Of a stretch of DNA of 64,000 bases, positions 33,584 to 42,190 are shown piece after piece. The notes under the pieces were generated by a model. The model was not told the origin of the DNA, did no database searches, and was given only the letters and a program-made list of their open reading frames with translations. The stretch comes from Kaistia defluvii. Its GTDB lineage: Bacteria > Pseudomonadota > Alphaproteobacteria > Rhizobiales > Kaistiaceae. The position numbers and the translations under genes were made by a program. Positions within the stretch are counted from its first letter, which is position 1; every line of letters begins with the position of its first letter. The stretch covers positions 620,001 to 684,000 of the forward strand of contig NZ_JAPKNI010000001.1 of assembly GCF_026343955.1 (NCBI RefSeq), read 5' to 3'.

Positions 33584-34375
33584 ATGGATCTCGGACTTCG
33601 CGACAAGGTTGCCGTCATCACCGGCGGCAGCATCGGCATCGGACTGGCAGTGGCCAAGGGCTTCGCGGCGGAGGGCGCCCATGTCGTCATCGCCGCGCGC
33701 GATGCCGACCGGCTGGCGGCGGCGCGCGAGGAGATCCTCGCCGCCCATTCGGTGCAGGTGGTCGCGGTCGATTGCGACGTTGCCACCGCGCCCGGCTGCG
33801 ACAAGCTGCTCGCCGCCACCGAGGCGGCTTTTGGCGGCGCCGACATCCTCCTGAACAATGCCGGCACCGGCAGCAACGAAACCATCATGGATGCCCCCGA
33901 CGACAAGTGGCAGTTCTACTGGGACCTGCATGTCATGGCGGCGGTCCGGCTGGCGCGCGGTCTGGTTCCTTCGATGAAGCGGCGCGGCGGTGGCGTGATC
34001 CTCAACAACGCCTCGATCTGCGCCGCCCAGCCGCTCTGGTACGAGCCGATCTACAATGTCACCAAGGCGGCGCTGATCATGGCGTCGAAGACGATGGCGA
34101 CCGAGTTCATCCCGCACAATATCCGCGTCAACGCGATCAATCCGGGCTTCGTGCTGACGCCGGACTGGATCAAGACGGCGACCCAGCTGACCGCCGAAAC
34201 CGGCGGCGACTGGAAGGGCTACATCGACAATCTGGCCCGCGAGAACGCGCCGATCGGCCGCTTCGCCTCGCCGGAGGAAATCGCCGATTTCTTCGTGTTT
34301 CTCTGTTCCGACCGGGCCAGCTATTCCGTCGGCTCCACCTATTTCGTCGATGGCGGCATGCTGAAGACGATCTGA
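33584..34375 (+). CDS. SDR family NAD(P)-dependent oxidoreductase
   Basis: 263 aa classical short-chain dehydrogenase. Cofactor motif VITGGSIGIGLAVAKGF (TGxxxGIG), the NNAG motif as LLNNAGTGSN, catalytic Ser in NNASICAAQ, catalytic YNVTK (YxxxK), and the C-terminal PEEIADFFVFLCSDRASYSVGSTYFVDGG. It sits in the sugar ABC operon before the LacI gene, so a sugar or polyol dehydrogenase role is likely. Cofactor preference not obvious. Confidence 0.92.
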   Translation: MDLGLRDKVAVITGGSIGIGLAVAKGFAAEGAHVVIAARDADRLAAAREEILAAHSVQVVAVDCDVATAPGCDKLLAATEAAFGGADILLNNAGTGSNETIMDAPDDKWQFYWDLHVMAAVRLARGLVPSMKRRGGGVILNNASICAAQPLWYEPIYNVTKAALIMASKTMATEFIPHNIRVNAINPGFVLTPDWIKTATQLTAETGGDWKGYIDNLARENAPIGRFASPEEIADFFVFLCSDRASYSVGSTYFVDGGMLKTI

Positions 34376-34415
34376 GACGAACGGCGACGGAGGTTTCCGT
34401 TGAATTCCGCATGGG

Positions 34416-34436
34416 CGGGCGCTACGCAGGCGCCCG
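34416..34436 (+). promoter_or_regulatory. Hairpin between SDR and lacI-type genes
   Basis: CGGGCGC (34416-34422) pairs with GCGCCCG (34430-34436), 7-nt loop, in the 83-nt gap between the SDR and the LacI gene. No T run follows. It may reduce read-through into the regulator gene. Confidence 0.45.
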
Positions 34437-34458
34437 TCATCCCCTTCAGGTCAGCCTC

Positions 34459-35472
34459 ATGAAAGCCTCGAGAAGGTACCCGTCATCGACCGATGTGGCG
34501 CGCCTCGCCGGCGTTTCGCAGTCGGCCGTGTCGCGCACCTTCAACAAGGGCAAGAGCGTCTCGGAAGAAACCAGCCGGAAGGTGTTCGAAGCGGCGGAGC
34601 AACTGGGCTACAGCCCCAATTTCCTGCCGCGCATGCTGCTCAAGCATCGCTCCGACCTCGTCGCCATCGTCGTCAGCGACAGTTCCAACCCCTTCTATGC
34701 CGTGGCCGTCGACGCCTTCTCGAAGGCATTGCAGGAAACCGGGCACCAGGTGCTGCTCGCCAGCGTCGATGGCGGCAATGCGCTGGACGGCATCCTGCCG
34801 CGCCTTGCCAGCTACCGCGTGGACGCCATCGTCAGCGCCCTGCCGGTGGTGACCGAAGCGGCCGCCCAGGCCTTTGCCCGGCTGCGAATTCCGATCGTGT
34901 CATTCAATACACCGGCGCACAACCAGTGGGTGGCGTCCGTCTGCTCCGACAATGCCGGCGGGGGCGCTCTGGTCGCCGATCTCTTCGTCGCACGCGGCGC
35001 CCGGACCTTCGGCTTCATCGGCGGCACGCCGCGCGATTATGCCAGCGAGGAACGCCTGCGCGGGTTTCGCGAGCGCCTGGAATCGCATGGCTGCGACCGC
35101 GTCGAGATCATGATGGGCGACTATCTCTATGAGGACGCTTTCAGGGCCACCGCCGCCCTGGTGGAGCGGCGCGAGGTGCCCGACGCGCTGTTCTGCGCCA
35201 ACGACCTGATGGCCTTCGGCGCACTGGACGCGTTGCGTCGCGCTGGCCTGCGGATCCCGGACGACGTGCTGGTCGCCGGCTATGACGACGTCCCGGCCGC
35301 CGCCTGGGGCTCGTTCGACCTGACGACGGTGGTGCACGGCCATCAGGCCATGGTGGCGGCCGCGATTGCCATCCTGCACGCGCGCATGGCCGAAGCCGGC
35401 GCGGAGCCGACCGATGGCGGCACCATCACGGTGCCGGTCCGCCTGGTCGAGCGCACCACGACGCGGCGGTAG
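34459..35472 (+). CDS. LacI family transcriptional regulator
   Basis: 337 aa, start ATG 34459 (MKASRRYPSSTDVARLAGVS). DNA-binding domain TDVARLAGVSQSAVSRTFNKGKSVSEETSRKVFEAAEQLGYSPN, hinge, then a periplasmic-binding-like sugar domain (LVAIVVSDSSNPFYAVAVDAF to DVLVAGYDDVPAAAW). Last gene of the sugar ABC/SDR operon; it likely regulates that operon, possibly at the palindrome 28557-28570. The gene ends 9 nt from the convergent GMC gene. Confidence 0.94.
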   Translation: MKASRRYPSSTDVARLAGVSQSAVSRTFNKGKSVSEETSRKVFEAAEQLGYSPNFLPRMLLKHRSDLVAIVVSDSSNPFYAVAVDAFSKALQETGHQVLLASVDGGNALDGILPRLASYRVDAIVSALPVVTEAAAQAFARLRIPIVSFNTPAHNQWVASVCSDNAGGGALVADLFVARGARTFGFIGGTPRDYASEERLRGFRERLESHGCDRVEIMMGDYLYEDAFRATAALVERREVPDALFCANDLMAFGALDALRRAGLRIPDDVLVAGYDDVPAAAWGSFDLTTVVHGHQAMVAAAIAILHARMAEAGAEPTDGGTITVPVRLVERTTTRR

Positions 35473-35481
35473 CGCCGCGCC

Positions 35482-37107
35482 TCATGCGCCGAGCGCTGCC
35501 TCGCGGACAGGATCCCGCGCGCCGCTCCGGTTGCCGCGGATCAGGTCGGACGCCTTTTCGCCGATCATCACCGTCGGGGCGTTGGTGTTGGACGAGACCA
35601 GGCGCGGCATGATCGAACTGTCGCAGACCCTCAGGCCCTCGATGCCGTGCACGCGCAGTTCCGGGTCCACCACGGCGTCCTCGCCATGGCCCATGCGGCA
35701 GGTACCGACGGGGTGATAGGCGGTGCGCGCCGCCGAGCGGGCGAATTCCTGGTATTCGGCCAGCGTGCGCACGCCCTTGCCCGGAATGTGTTCTCCCGCG
35801 AGGAAGGGCCTGAAAGCGTCCTGCGCCATGATTTCCTGGCTGAGCTTCACGCCGTCGACGGCGCGCGCCAGATCATAGGGATCGGAGAACGCGTTGGTGT
35901 CGATGCGCGGCGCGTCGTTGGGGTCGGCCGAGCGCAGGGTCACGGAGCCGCGCGATCGCGGGCGCGTATGGTAGGAATTCAGCGTGCAGCCATTGCCGCC
36001 CGGCACCGAGCCGACGCCCTTCTCGACGCCCGCGCCGGGCAGGAAATGGAATTGCAGGTCCGGCGTCTTCTCGGCCCGGTCGCCCCACCAGAACGCGCCG
36101 CCCTCGACGATATTGGATGCCACCGGCCCCTTGCCGAGCGCCAGGTATTCGAGCCCCGCCATCAGCTTCCAGTGCGGCTTCTTGTATTTGTCGAAGCTGT
36201 GCGGCCCGTTCAGCTGGTAGACGATGTCGATATTGGTGTGGTCCTGCAGGTTCTGCCCCACGCCGCGCAAATCGTGCACGACCGGGATGCCATGCTCGCG
36301 CAGATGCGCCGCCGGGCCGATGCCCGAAAGCATCAGCAGCTTGGGGGAACCGATGGCGCCGGAGGCGACAATCACCTCACGCTCGGCGCGCAGGATCTCG
36401 CTGCGCCCGTCGGTGGCGATCTCGACGCCCACCGCTCGGCCCGCTTCGACGACGATGCGGCGGGTGAGCACGTCGGTGCGGACGGTGAGGTTCGGCCGGC
36501 CCAGCGCCGGCTTGAGATAGCCAACCGCCGTGCTGCAACGCCGACCCTTGCGCGTTGTCGACTGGTAGAAGCCGGTGCCGGCCTGGTGGGGGCCGTTGAA
36601 GTCCGGGTTGAACGGCAGCCCCGCTTCCTGTGCCGCCTGGACGAAGACGCGGGTCAGCGGATGCGGCGAGCCGCTGCTGACGCCGAGCGGGCCGCCATGG
36701 CCGTGATAGGGGCCGGCGAAGGTGTCGTTGTCCTCGGAGCGGCGGAACAGCGGCAGGATTTCGCGGAACGACCAGCCGGTGCAGCCCTCCTCCTCGGCCC
36801 AGGCGTCATAGTCCTCCGGGCAGCCACGGGTGAAGACCTGGGCGTTGATCGAGCTGCCGCCGCCAAGCACCCGCCCTTGCGGATAGGGAATGATGCGCCC
36901 GTTGACGGCCTTGCCCGGCTCCGTCTCGTAGCCCCAGGAGAGCGGCCCGGCGGAGATCTTGAAGAAGCCGACGGGCATATGGATGTAGCGATCGGTATCG
37001 CGCGGGCCGGCCTCGAGCAGCAGCACCGATACGTCGGGATCCTCGCTCAGCCGGGCCGCCATGACGCAGCCGGCGGAGCCACCGCCGACGATGATGTAAT
37101 CCGGCAT
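35482..37107 (-). CDS. GMC family FAD-dependent oxidoreductase (choline dehydrogenase-like)
   Basis: About 541 aa, start ATG 37107 (MPDYIIVGGGSAGCVMAARLSED) with GGGAGG upstream. GMC signature 1 YPQGRVLGGGSSINAQVFTRG, signature 2 GAIGSPKLLMLSGIG, LRGVGQNLQDHTNIDIVYQ, catalytic HPVGTCRMG and SSNTNAPTVMIGEKASDLI. The closest style is BetA/AlkJ-type alcohol dehydrogenases. It stands alone, convergent with the LacI gene, and the 295 nt upstream show no clear operator. It resembles the GMC proteins at 49.3 and 57.3 kb more than those at 4.1 and 12.3 kb. Confidence 0.93.
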   Translation of the reverse strand: MPDYIIVGGGSAGCVMAARLSEDPDVSVLLLEAGPRDTDRYIHMPVGFFKISAGPLSWGYETEPGKAVNGRIIPYPQGRVLGGGSSINAQVFTRGCPEDYDAWAEEEGCTGWSFREILPLFRRSEDNDTFAGPYHGHGGPLGVSSGSPHPLTRVFVQAAQEAGLPFNPDFNGPHQAGTGFYQSTTRKGRRCSTAVGYLKPALGRPNLTVRTDVLTRRIVVEAGRAVGVEIATDGRSEILRAEREVIVASGAIGSPKLLMLSGIGPAAHLREHGIPVVHDLRGVGQNLQDHTNIDIVYQLNGPHSFDKYKKPHWKLMAGLEYLALGKGPVASNIVEGGAFWWGDRAEKTPDLQFHFLPGAGVEKGVGSVPGGNGCTLNSYHTRPRSRGSVTLRSADPNDAPRIDTNAFSDPYDLARAVDGVKLSQEIMAQDAFRPFLAGEHIPGKGVRTLAEYQEFARSAARTAYHPVGTCRMGHGEDAVVDPELRVHGIEGLRVCDSSIMPRLVSSNTNAPTVMIGEKASDLIRGNRSGARDPVREAALGA

Positions 37108-37402
37108 CCAGAACCTCCCATCGCGAGGCCGCAACGGGAGCCGTCCGACGTCATGGACCTCCCGTTCGCGCGCCCGAAAAAGACGGTACGCCGACAGTCT
37201 CCCCCCGCCGGCGTTCCCGATCCACGAAGCCTAGCGCATGGCAGGTCGGCGCGCTTCGCCAAATATGCGCCCCGTGAAGATCACGACGACATTATGATCG
37301 CGTTCTCCGTCGCCTGGAGCGGGGGGTTGCAGGCCAGCCCCGGCGACGGAGCGGCTGCAGCGCGTCAGCGGAGCCCTTCGCCGGCGTGCGCCGCACCGGG
37401 CA

Positions 37403-38083
37403 TCAGTCCAGGGCGAGATCGCGGGATACCGTCAGACGGCCATCGGCATCGCCGGACACCCGCAATCCCTCGTAATGGCTGATGCCGGGATGGCTGGAAG
37501 CGAGCGGCGCGGTATGCGTCGCCTGGATCACCAGGACGCTGGCGCCGGCGCGCTCGCCGGCTTCGATGCCGGCCGGGGCATCCTCGAAAACAAGGCAATC
37601 CGACGCCACGACGCCGAGCCGGCTGGCGGCGAGCAGGTAGCAATCCGGCTCGGGTTTGCCGATCGCCACGTCGTCTGCGGTGACGAACACCGCCGGCGGC
37701 GTCAGGCCCGCCGCCTCCAGCCGGCGAAGCGCGAGCAGACGCGGCGCTGACGTGACCAGCGCCCAGCGATCCGCCGGAATGGAGCCGAGGAATGCCGCCG
37801 CGCCGCCGATCTCCCGCACGCCGTCGACGTCGTCGATCTCGGCCTGGAGGATCCATTCCGCCTCGGCATCGGCGTCGATTCCGGGCAAGGCCAACTGACG
37901 CACCGTGTCGATGGCGCGCTTGCCATGCAGCGTCGGCAGGAAGGCGGCAACGTCGAGGCCATGCCGGCCAGCCCAATTCGACCAGACGCGCTCCGCCGCC
38001 TCGATCGAGGTCAACAGCGTCCCGTCCATGTCAAACAGGAACGCCGCAAAAGAACGTCCGCCGAACAGCGCATCCGTCGTCAT
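37403..38083 (-). CDS. HAD family sugar phosphatase-like hydrolase
   Basis: 226 aa. Motif I FLFDMDGTLLTSIEAAERVW, motif II LVTSAPRLLALRRL, motif III Lys in AIGKPEPDCYLLAA, motif IV VFEDAPAGIEAGERAGA. The FEDAPAG motif marks the subfamily of small sugar-phosphate phosphatases (YfbT, glycerol-3-phosphatase-like). Motif I has DMDGTLLTS where most have DGTLxDS. It is a single gene; the left neighbour is a GMC oxidoreductase on the same strand about 300 nt away. Confidence 0.9.
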   Translation of the reverse strand: MTTDALFGGRSFAAFLFDMDGTLLTSIEAAERVWSNWAGRHGLDVAAFLPTLHGKRAIDTVRQLALPGIDADAEAEWILQAEIDDVDGVREIGGAAAFLGSIPADRWALVTSAPRLLALRRLEAAGLTPPAVFVTADDVAIGKPEPDCYLLAASRLGVVASDCLVFEDAPAGIEAGERAGASVLVIQATHTAPLASSHPGISHYEGLRVSGDADGRLTVSRDLALD

Positions 38084-38197
38084 GGAAAGCCTCTTGCTGA
38101 TGGCGTGCGCGCGGATCGCGGCTCCGCCGGAATGATCGCTGCGACCCTTACCCGCCTTGCCGCCCGCTGTCAGCCCCGCCCATGCGGACCCAGCCCT

Positions 38198-38593
38198 TCA
38201 GCGACCGTATTGCTCCTCGGTGACGGGCTCCATCCAGTCGACGACCTTGCCCTCGAAGACTTCCTGGATGGCGATGTGGGTCATCGCCGTTGTCGGGCCG
38301 GCGCCGTGCCAGTGCTTTTCACCGGGTGAAAACCAGATGACGTCGCCGGGAAAAATCTCCTCGACCGCGCCGCCGAGCCGCTGCGCCAGGCCCTTGCCCG
38401 CGGTGACGATCAGGGTCTGGCCGAGCGGATGGGTATGCCATGCCGTTCGCGCGCCCGGCTCGAAGGTGACGCTCGCGCCCTGGACGCGCGCGGGATCGAA
38501 CGCGTTGAACAGCGGATCGATGCGCACCGTGCCGGTGAACCAGTCCGCAGGCCCCTTGCCGGATGCCTGGGTGCCAACTCGCCTGATTTCCAT
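38198..38593 (-). CDS. Small cupin, hydroxynitrile lyase-like metal site
   Basis: 131 aa single-domain cupin. The metal ligands are H53, H55 and Q59 in [11 protein letters not shown] and H94 in GEKHWHG. As I recall, these are the same residue numbers, and the protein the same length, as in the manganese cupin hydroxynitrile lyase of Granulicella tundricola, and the wider sequence ([14 protein letters not shown], then [12 protein letters not shown]) also agrees closely. The Gln ligand sets these apart from the usual His/His/Glu/His cupins. Many genome annotations call such proteins (R)-mandelonitrile lyase or cupin; the natural role is unknown. Monocistronic. Confidence 0.85.
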   Translation of the reverse strand: MEIRRVGTQASGKGPADWFTGTVRIDPLFNAFDPARVQGASVTFEPGARTAWHTHPLGQTLIVTAGKGLAQRLGGAVEEIFPGDVIWFSPGEKHWHGAGPTTAMTHIAIQEVFEGKVVDWMEPVTEEQYGR

Positions 38594-38830
38594 GTCGCCA
38601 TCCTCGTCCGGTTCGTGCCCATGACACAGACATAGCGTGTTTTCGAGTCAAGCGAGGCCCGCTTCTCGCCCTGCCTGCGGTACCCGGCCGGTCGGGGACG
38701 CCCGGCGCAGCCCGCTTCGCGTGCCACTTTGAAAAATTCCGCGCACCCAGCCGGGATCCGGCTGGAACTTGCGACGCGCACCGTCGTTGGAGCCATCACC
38801 GACCCCATCTCGAGCAGCAGGAATAAGGTC

Positions 38831-39061
38831 ATGACGGCGATTTCAGAGCAGACCATCCGAGACGAAGCCGAGCGGATCTTCGAGGCGAAGGGTCGACCGA
38901 TCTGGTCCCATCCGCTCGACTACTGGACGGAAGCGTCCAACCTCCTCGCTCGGAAAACGGCCAGCGAACCGAAGCGAGAGGCCCGTCTCGCGAGGATCGA
39001 CTTCGGCACCTCGCCCCTGCGCACGGCCAGCCCGCAGGGCCATGATGCCGGACAGCTCTGA
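38831..39061 (+). CDS. DUF2934 domain protein
   Basis: 76 aa. The DUF2934 core is readable: IRDEAERIFEAKGRPIWSHPLDYWTEA, with the usual R/G/P turn and final YW. I chose ATG 38831 with AATAAGG upstream. DUF2934 proteins are short, cytosolic, common in Hyphomicrobiales, and of unknown function; several occur next to stress genes. Its end overlaps the topoisomerase IB start by 20 nt, which implies coupled translation. Confidence 0.8.
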   Translation: MTAISEQTIRDEAERIFEAKGRPIWSHPLDYWTEASNLLARKTASEPKREARLARIDFGTSPLRTASPQGHDAGQL

Positions 39062-40082
39062 GCTCGAGGAAGCCATTGCCGCGTCCGAGCCGCTGGAAGG
39101 GCTGAAGCGGGCGCGCGCCGAGGATCTCGGCATCCGCAGGCGGCGGCGTGGGCGCGGCTTTTCCTATGTCGATCGCAAGGGGCGGACGATCCGCGCCAAG
39201 GCTGCCTTGGAGCGGATCGCCAACCTCGCGATTCCGCCCGCCTATGAAGACGTTCGCATCTCGAGCGACCCTACCTCGCATCTGCAGGCGATCGGACGTG
39301 ATGCGGCCGGGCGCTGGCAGCACCGGTACCATGCGAACTGGACCGGCGTTCGCGAATCCCGGAAGATCGAGAGGCTGGCGCTGCTTCTCGACGTGCTACC
39401 GAAGATCCGGGCCCGCGTCCGTACCGATATGGCGCGCCGGAAGCTCGACCGCGCAAAAGCGCTTGCCTGCGCCGTCGTGATCCTCGACGAGACCCACATT
39501 CGCGTCGGCTGCGAGGCCTATGTCTCGACAAGCGGCGCGCGCGGCGCGGCGACGTTGCTCAAGCGCCACTCCAGCCTCGGCAATGACCAGGTGCTGCTCT
39601 GCTTTCGCGGCAAGGGCGGCACCCGGTTCCGCTGTACGGTGCTGCACGCTCCGCTCGCCCGTGCGCTGAGCCGGATCGCCGAACTTCCCGGCCGCCGCCT
39701 GCTGCAATACCAGGATGCCTCCGGCGCGGTCCGCCCCATCCACGCGCAGGAGATCAACGCCTATCTGAAGGAGATTTCGGGCGCCGAGATCACCGCCAAG
39801 GATCTCCGCATGCTGGCCGCCAACGCGCTTGCGGCGCAGGAATTCGCGGCCATGCGGCCCGAGCCGGTCGAGACCCGCCAGCGCCGCCAGATCGCCGCCG
39901 TGATGCGGACCGTGGCGGAGCGTCTCGGCAATACGCCTGCCGTCACCCGCAAGAGCTATGTCCATTCCCGCATCGTCGAGGCGTTCGCGGCGGGCGGGCT
40001 GCCGGACATCGTGAAGACCTGTCGGAGTGTCGGCCTGCGCAAGCGCAGCGAGAGCCTGGTGAAGCGGCTGATCGCCTCCTGA
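39042..40082 (+). CDS. DNA topoisomerase IB
   Basis: 346 aa, the poxvirus/bacterial-type topoisomerase IB that relaxes supercoils through a 3'-phosphotyrosine link. Active-site Tyr is Y306 in NTPAVTRKSYVHS. Other catalytic positions: Arg in HIRVGCEAY (about R154), Lys in FRGKGG, Arg in TAKDLRMLAAN (about R256). Some usual residues differ: the family often shows IRVGNxxY and KDFRTW, here IRVGCEAY and KDLRML. Catalytic residues are kept, so it is probably active. It overlaps the DUF2934 gene by 20 nt. Confidence 0.93.
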   Translation: MMPDSSELEEAIAASEPLEGLKRARAEDLGIRRRRRGRGFSYVDRKGRTIRAKAALERIANLAIPPAYEDVRISSDPTSHLQAIGRDAAGRWQHRYHANWTGVRESRKIERLALLLDVLPKIRARVRTDMARRKLDRAKALACAVVILDETHIRVGCEAYVSTSGARGAATLLKRHSSLGNDQVLLCFRGKGGTRFRCTVLHAPLARALSRIAELPGRRLLQYQDASGAVRPIHAQEINAYLKEISGAEITAKDLRMLAANALAAQEFAAMRPEPVETRQRRQIAAVMRTVAERLGNTPAVTRKSYVHSRIVEAFAAGGLPDIVKTCRSVGLRKRSESLVKRLIAS

Positions 40083-40169
40083 CCCACATGGAAAACCTTA
40101 TGGATTGAGGCGGGAACCCGAACGAGGCGAAATCGTTTATCGGCGGCCAGAAGGAGGCACTCGCCCGAC

Positions 40170-40637
40170 ATGGAAGAATTCGCACAGCAGTTTGGCCAGA
40201 AAACCTGGCTGCCCTTCTCCGTCATCTCCGCGCGCCTGCTGCTGGCAGCGCTGCTGGGCGCCGTCGTCGGCTTCGAGAGGGAATGGCGGAACCGCCCCGC
40301 CGGGCTCCGCACGCATATCCTGATCTGCGTGAGCACGGCCGCGATCGCGATCATCGCGACGGAGATAACCCATCTGGGCGATTTCGGCGGCCAGGAAATC
40401 CGGATCGACCCGCTGCGCCTGGTCGAGGCCACCACCGCCGGCGTCGCCTTCCTGGCGGCGGGCCTGATCTTTTTCTCCAAGGGCGAAGTGCATGGCCTGA
40501 CCACCGGGGCCGGCATGTGGCTCGCCGGCGCGGCCGGCCTCGCCGTTGGACTGGGCTTCTGGCAGATTGCCCTGCTCTGCACGGTAATCGCTCTGGTGAC
40601 CTTCGCGCTGCTGTCCTTTCTCCCTCGCGGCCGGTAA
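40170..40637 (+). CDS. MgtC/SapB family membrane protein
   Basis: 155 aa, with a good ribosome-binding site AAGGAGG before it. MgtC signature ARLLLAALLGAVVGFEREWRNRPAGLRTHILICVSTAAIAI at about residues 22-62, then GVAFLAAGLIFFSKGEVHGLTTGAGMWLAGAAGLAVGLGF. Four to five membrane segments. It lacks the C-terminal ACT-like cytosolic domain of longer MgtC proteins, which is usual in SapB forms. Function unclear; MgtC proteins affect growth at low magnesium and ATPase activity. It ends 3 nt before the next gene, so the two are probably co-transcribed. Confidence 0.92.
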   Translation: MEEFAQQFGQKTWLPFSVISARLLLAALLGAVVGFEREWRNRPAGLRTHILICVSTAAIAIIATEITHLGDFGGQEIRIDPLRLVEATTAGVAFLAAGLIFFSKGEVHGLTTGAGMWLAGAAGLAVGLGFWQIALLCTVIALVTFALLSFLPRGR

Positions 40638-40640
40638 GGG

Positions 40641-41897
40641 ATGGGGCAGGATCTCGACTTCACAAGCCCTTCCGGCGATTCCTCGATCCACCCGCTACGG
40701 AGTGGCTCCGGCCCCTGGCAGCTTGGCGGACCGCAGAAGATGCCGATGCTGCGCGTCTCCGGCACGCAAAGCTGCGACGTCGTGGTCATCGGTGCCGGCA
40801 TCACTGGCGCCATGACGGCGGAAATCCTAACGCGGGCCGGCCATTCGGTGATCGTCGTCGACCGGGCGTTTCCCGGACGGGGGAGCACGGCCGCCAGCAC
40901 CGCCATGCTCCTTTGGGAGATCGATTCTTCCCTGGTCGAACTGGCCGATCTCTACGGCTTCGACAAGGCTTCCGCCGTCTACCAGCGCAGCCTGCTCGCG
41001 GTCTCCGGCATCGCCGATCTGGTCGAGCGACTTGCCCTGCCGTGCCAGTTTGCGTTGCGCCCCTCGCTCTATCTGGCCCCGCCCGGCGAAGGCGCGGGCG
41101 ATCTGGCGCAAGAGCATGCGGCTCGCGCCCGGGCCGGCCTGCCGGGTTCCTTGCTGTCGCGCGAGGAACTGATCGGCGCTTTCGGCTTCGACAGGCCGGC
41201 CGCTCTTGTGTCGCCCGGCTCGGCCGAGGCCGATCCGGTCCAGCTCTCGCACGGCCTGCTGCAGGCCGCATTCCGGCGCGGCGCGAGGCTGGTCGCCGAC
41301 GAGGCCGTCCGTTACGACTGGGACGACGACACGGCCTATGTCGCGCTCGCATCCGGCGCCTCGCTGAACGCCAGGAAGGTTGTGCTCGCAACCGGTTATG
41401 ACATGCCGGATTTCGTGCGGTCCGATCTGCACAGCATCGTCTCGACCTGGTGTATCGCCACCGCCCCCGTGCCCGGCAACGCGATCTGGAACGACCGCGC
41501 CCTGCTCTGGGAGGCGGCCGATCCCTACCTCTATGCCCGGCTGACCCAATCGGATGAAATCATCCTGGGCGGCGAGGATGAGGTGATCGAGGACGCGGAC
41601 AAGCGCGATAGCAAAATGGCCGAGAAGTCGGCAGCCCTGGCGCGCCGGATGCGCGCGCTATGGCCCGATCGAGACTATACCTTCACCTCGTCCTGGACGG
41701 CGGCGTTCGGCCAGACGGAAGACGGACTTCCGCTGATCGGCCCGGTGCCGGGCGCGCGCCATATCCTCGCCGCCTACGGCTACGGCGGCAATGGCATCAC
41801 CTTCAGCTTCATGGCTTCGCGCATCATCGCCGAACTCGTCGCGGGTGCGCCAAGGCCATGGTTCGACGATTTCGCGCTCGATCGCGGGCAACCCTAG
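40641..41897 (+). CDS. FAD-dependent oxidoreductase, DadA/glycine oxidase (DAO) family
   Basis: 418 aa. After a 45-residue N-terminal tail (possibly extended), the FAD motif is CDVVVIGAGITGAMTAEILTRAGHSVIVVD, followed by GRGSTAASTAMLLWEID and the C-terminal ATRFG-like block AYGYGGNGITFSFMASRIIAEL. Such enzymes oxidise amines or D-amino acids. No heme or [2Fe-2S] partner, and no Rieske domain as in some relatives, is seen. It follows the MgtC gene by 3 nt. Confidence 0.88.
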   Translation: MGQDLDFTSPSGDSSIHPLRSGSGPWQLGGPQKMPMLRVSGTQSCDVVVIGAGITGAMTAEILTRAGHSVIVVDRAFPGRGSTAASTAMLLWEIDSSLVELADLYGFDKASAVYQRSLLAVSGIADLVERLALPCQFALRPSLYLAPPGEGAGDLAQEHAARARAGLPGSLLSREELIGAFGFDRPAALVSPGSAEADPVQLSHGLLQAAFRRGARLVADEAVRYDWDDDTAYVALASGASLNARKVVLATGYDMPDFVRSDLHSIVSTWCIATAPVPGNAIWNDRALLWEAADPYLYARLTQSDEIILGGEDEVIEDADKRDSKMAEKSAALARRMRALWPDRDYTFTSSWTAAFGQTEDGLPLIGPVPGARHILAAYGYGGNGITFSFMASRIIAELVAGAPRPWFDDFALDRGQP

Positions 41898-42103
41898 GGG
41901 GATTAAGGAGACGAGCCCAAACGTGCCAGCGATAGGTGCCGCGCGAGGACGGAACACCGGGTGATTGTATAGATTGGAAGATCAGGGAGGTGGGCAGATG
42001 TTTTCGGGGATGAATCTGGATGGCGTCGCGCGACACGCGCCGACTGTCCCACGACCTCGACTATTCTCGCCTGCCGATGCAGCGACCTCGGCCGAATGAC
42101 GCC

Positions 42104-42141
42104 CTGTTTCATTTGAAACAGACTATCGATCCCCCTATAAC
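42104..42141 (+). promoter_or_regulatory. Sigma70 promoter with perfect palindrome over the -35 box, before the hybrid kinase
   Basis: -35 TTGAAA (42113-42118), 17-bp spacer, -10 TATAAC (42136-42141). The -35 lies inside a perfect inverted repeat CTGTTTCA-TT-TGAAACAG at 42104-42121. The kinase gene starts 50 nt downstream. The layout suggests a repressor that blocks the -35 box. The regulator is unknown. Confidence 0.6.
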
Positions 42142-42190
42142 CGCTTGATCGCAAACGATTAGCGCCCGCACTGGAAAGAACTTCACGGAT

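Noticed and set aside
32623-34458. Long frame running through permease and SDR genes into the LacI gene
   Set aside because: Only the last 337 codons, from ATG 34459, match LacI; the rest is out of frame with a recognisable permease and SDR.
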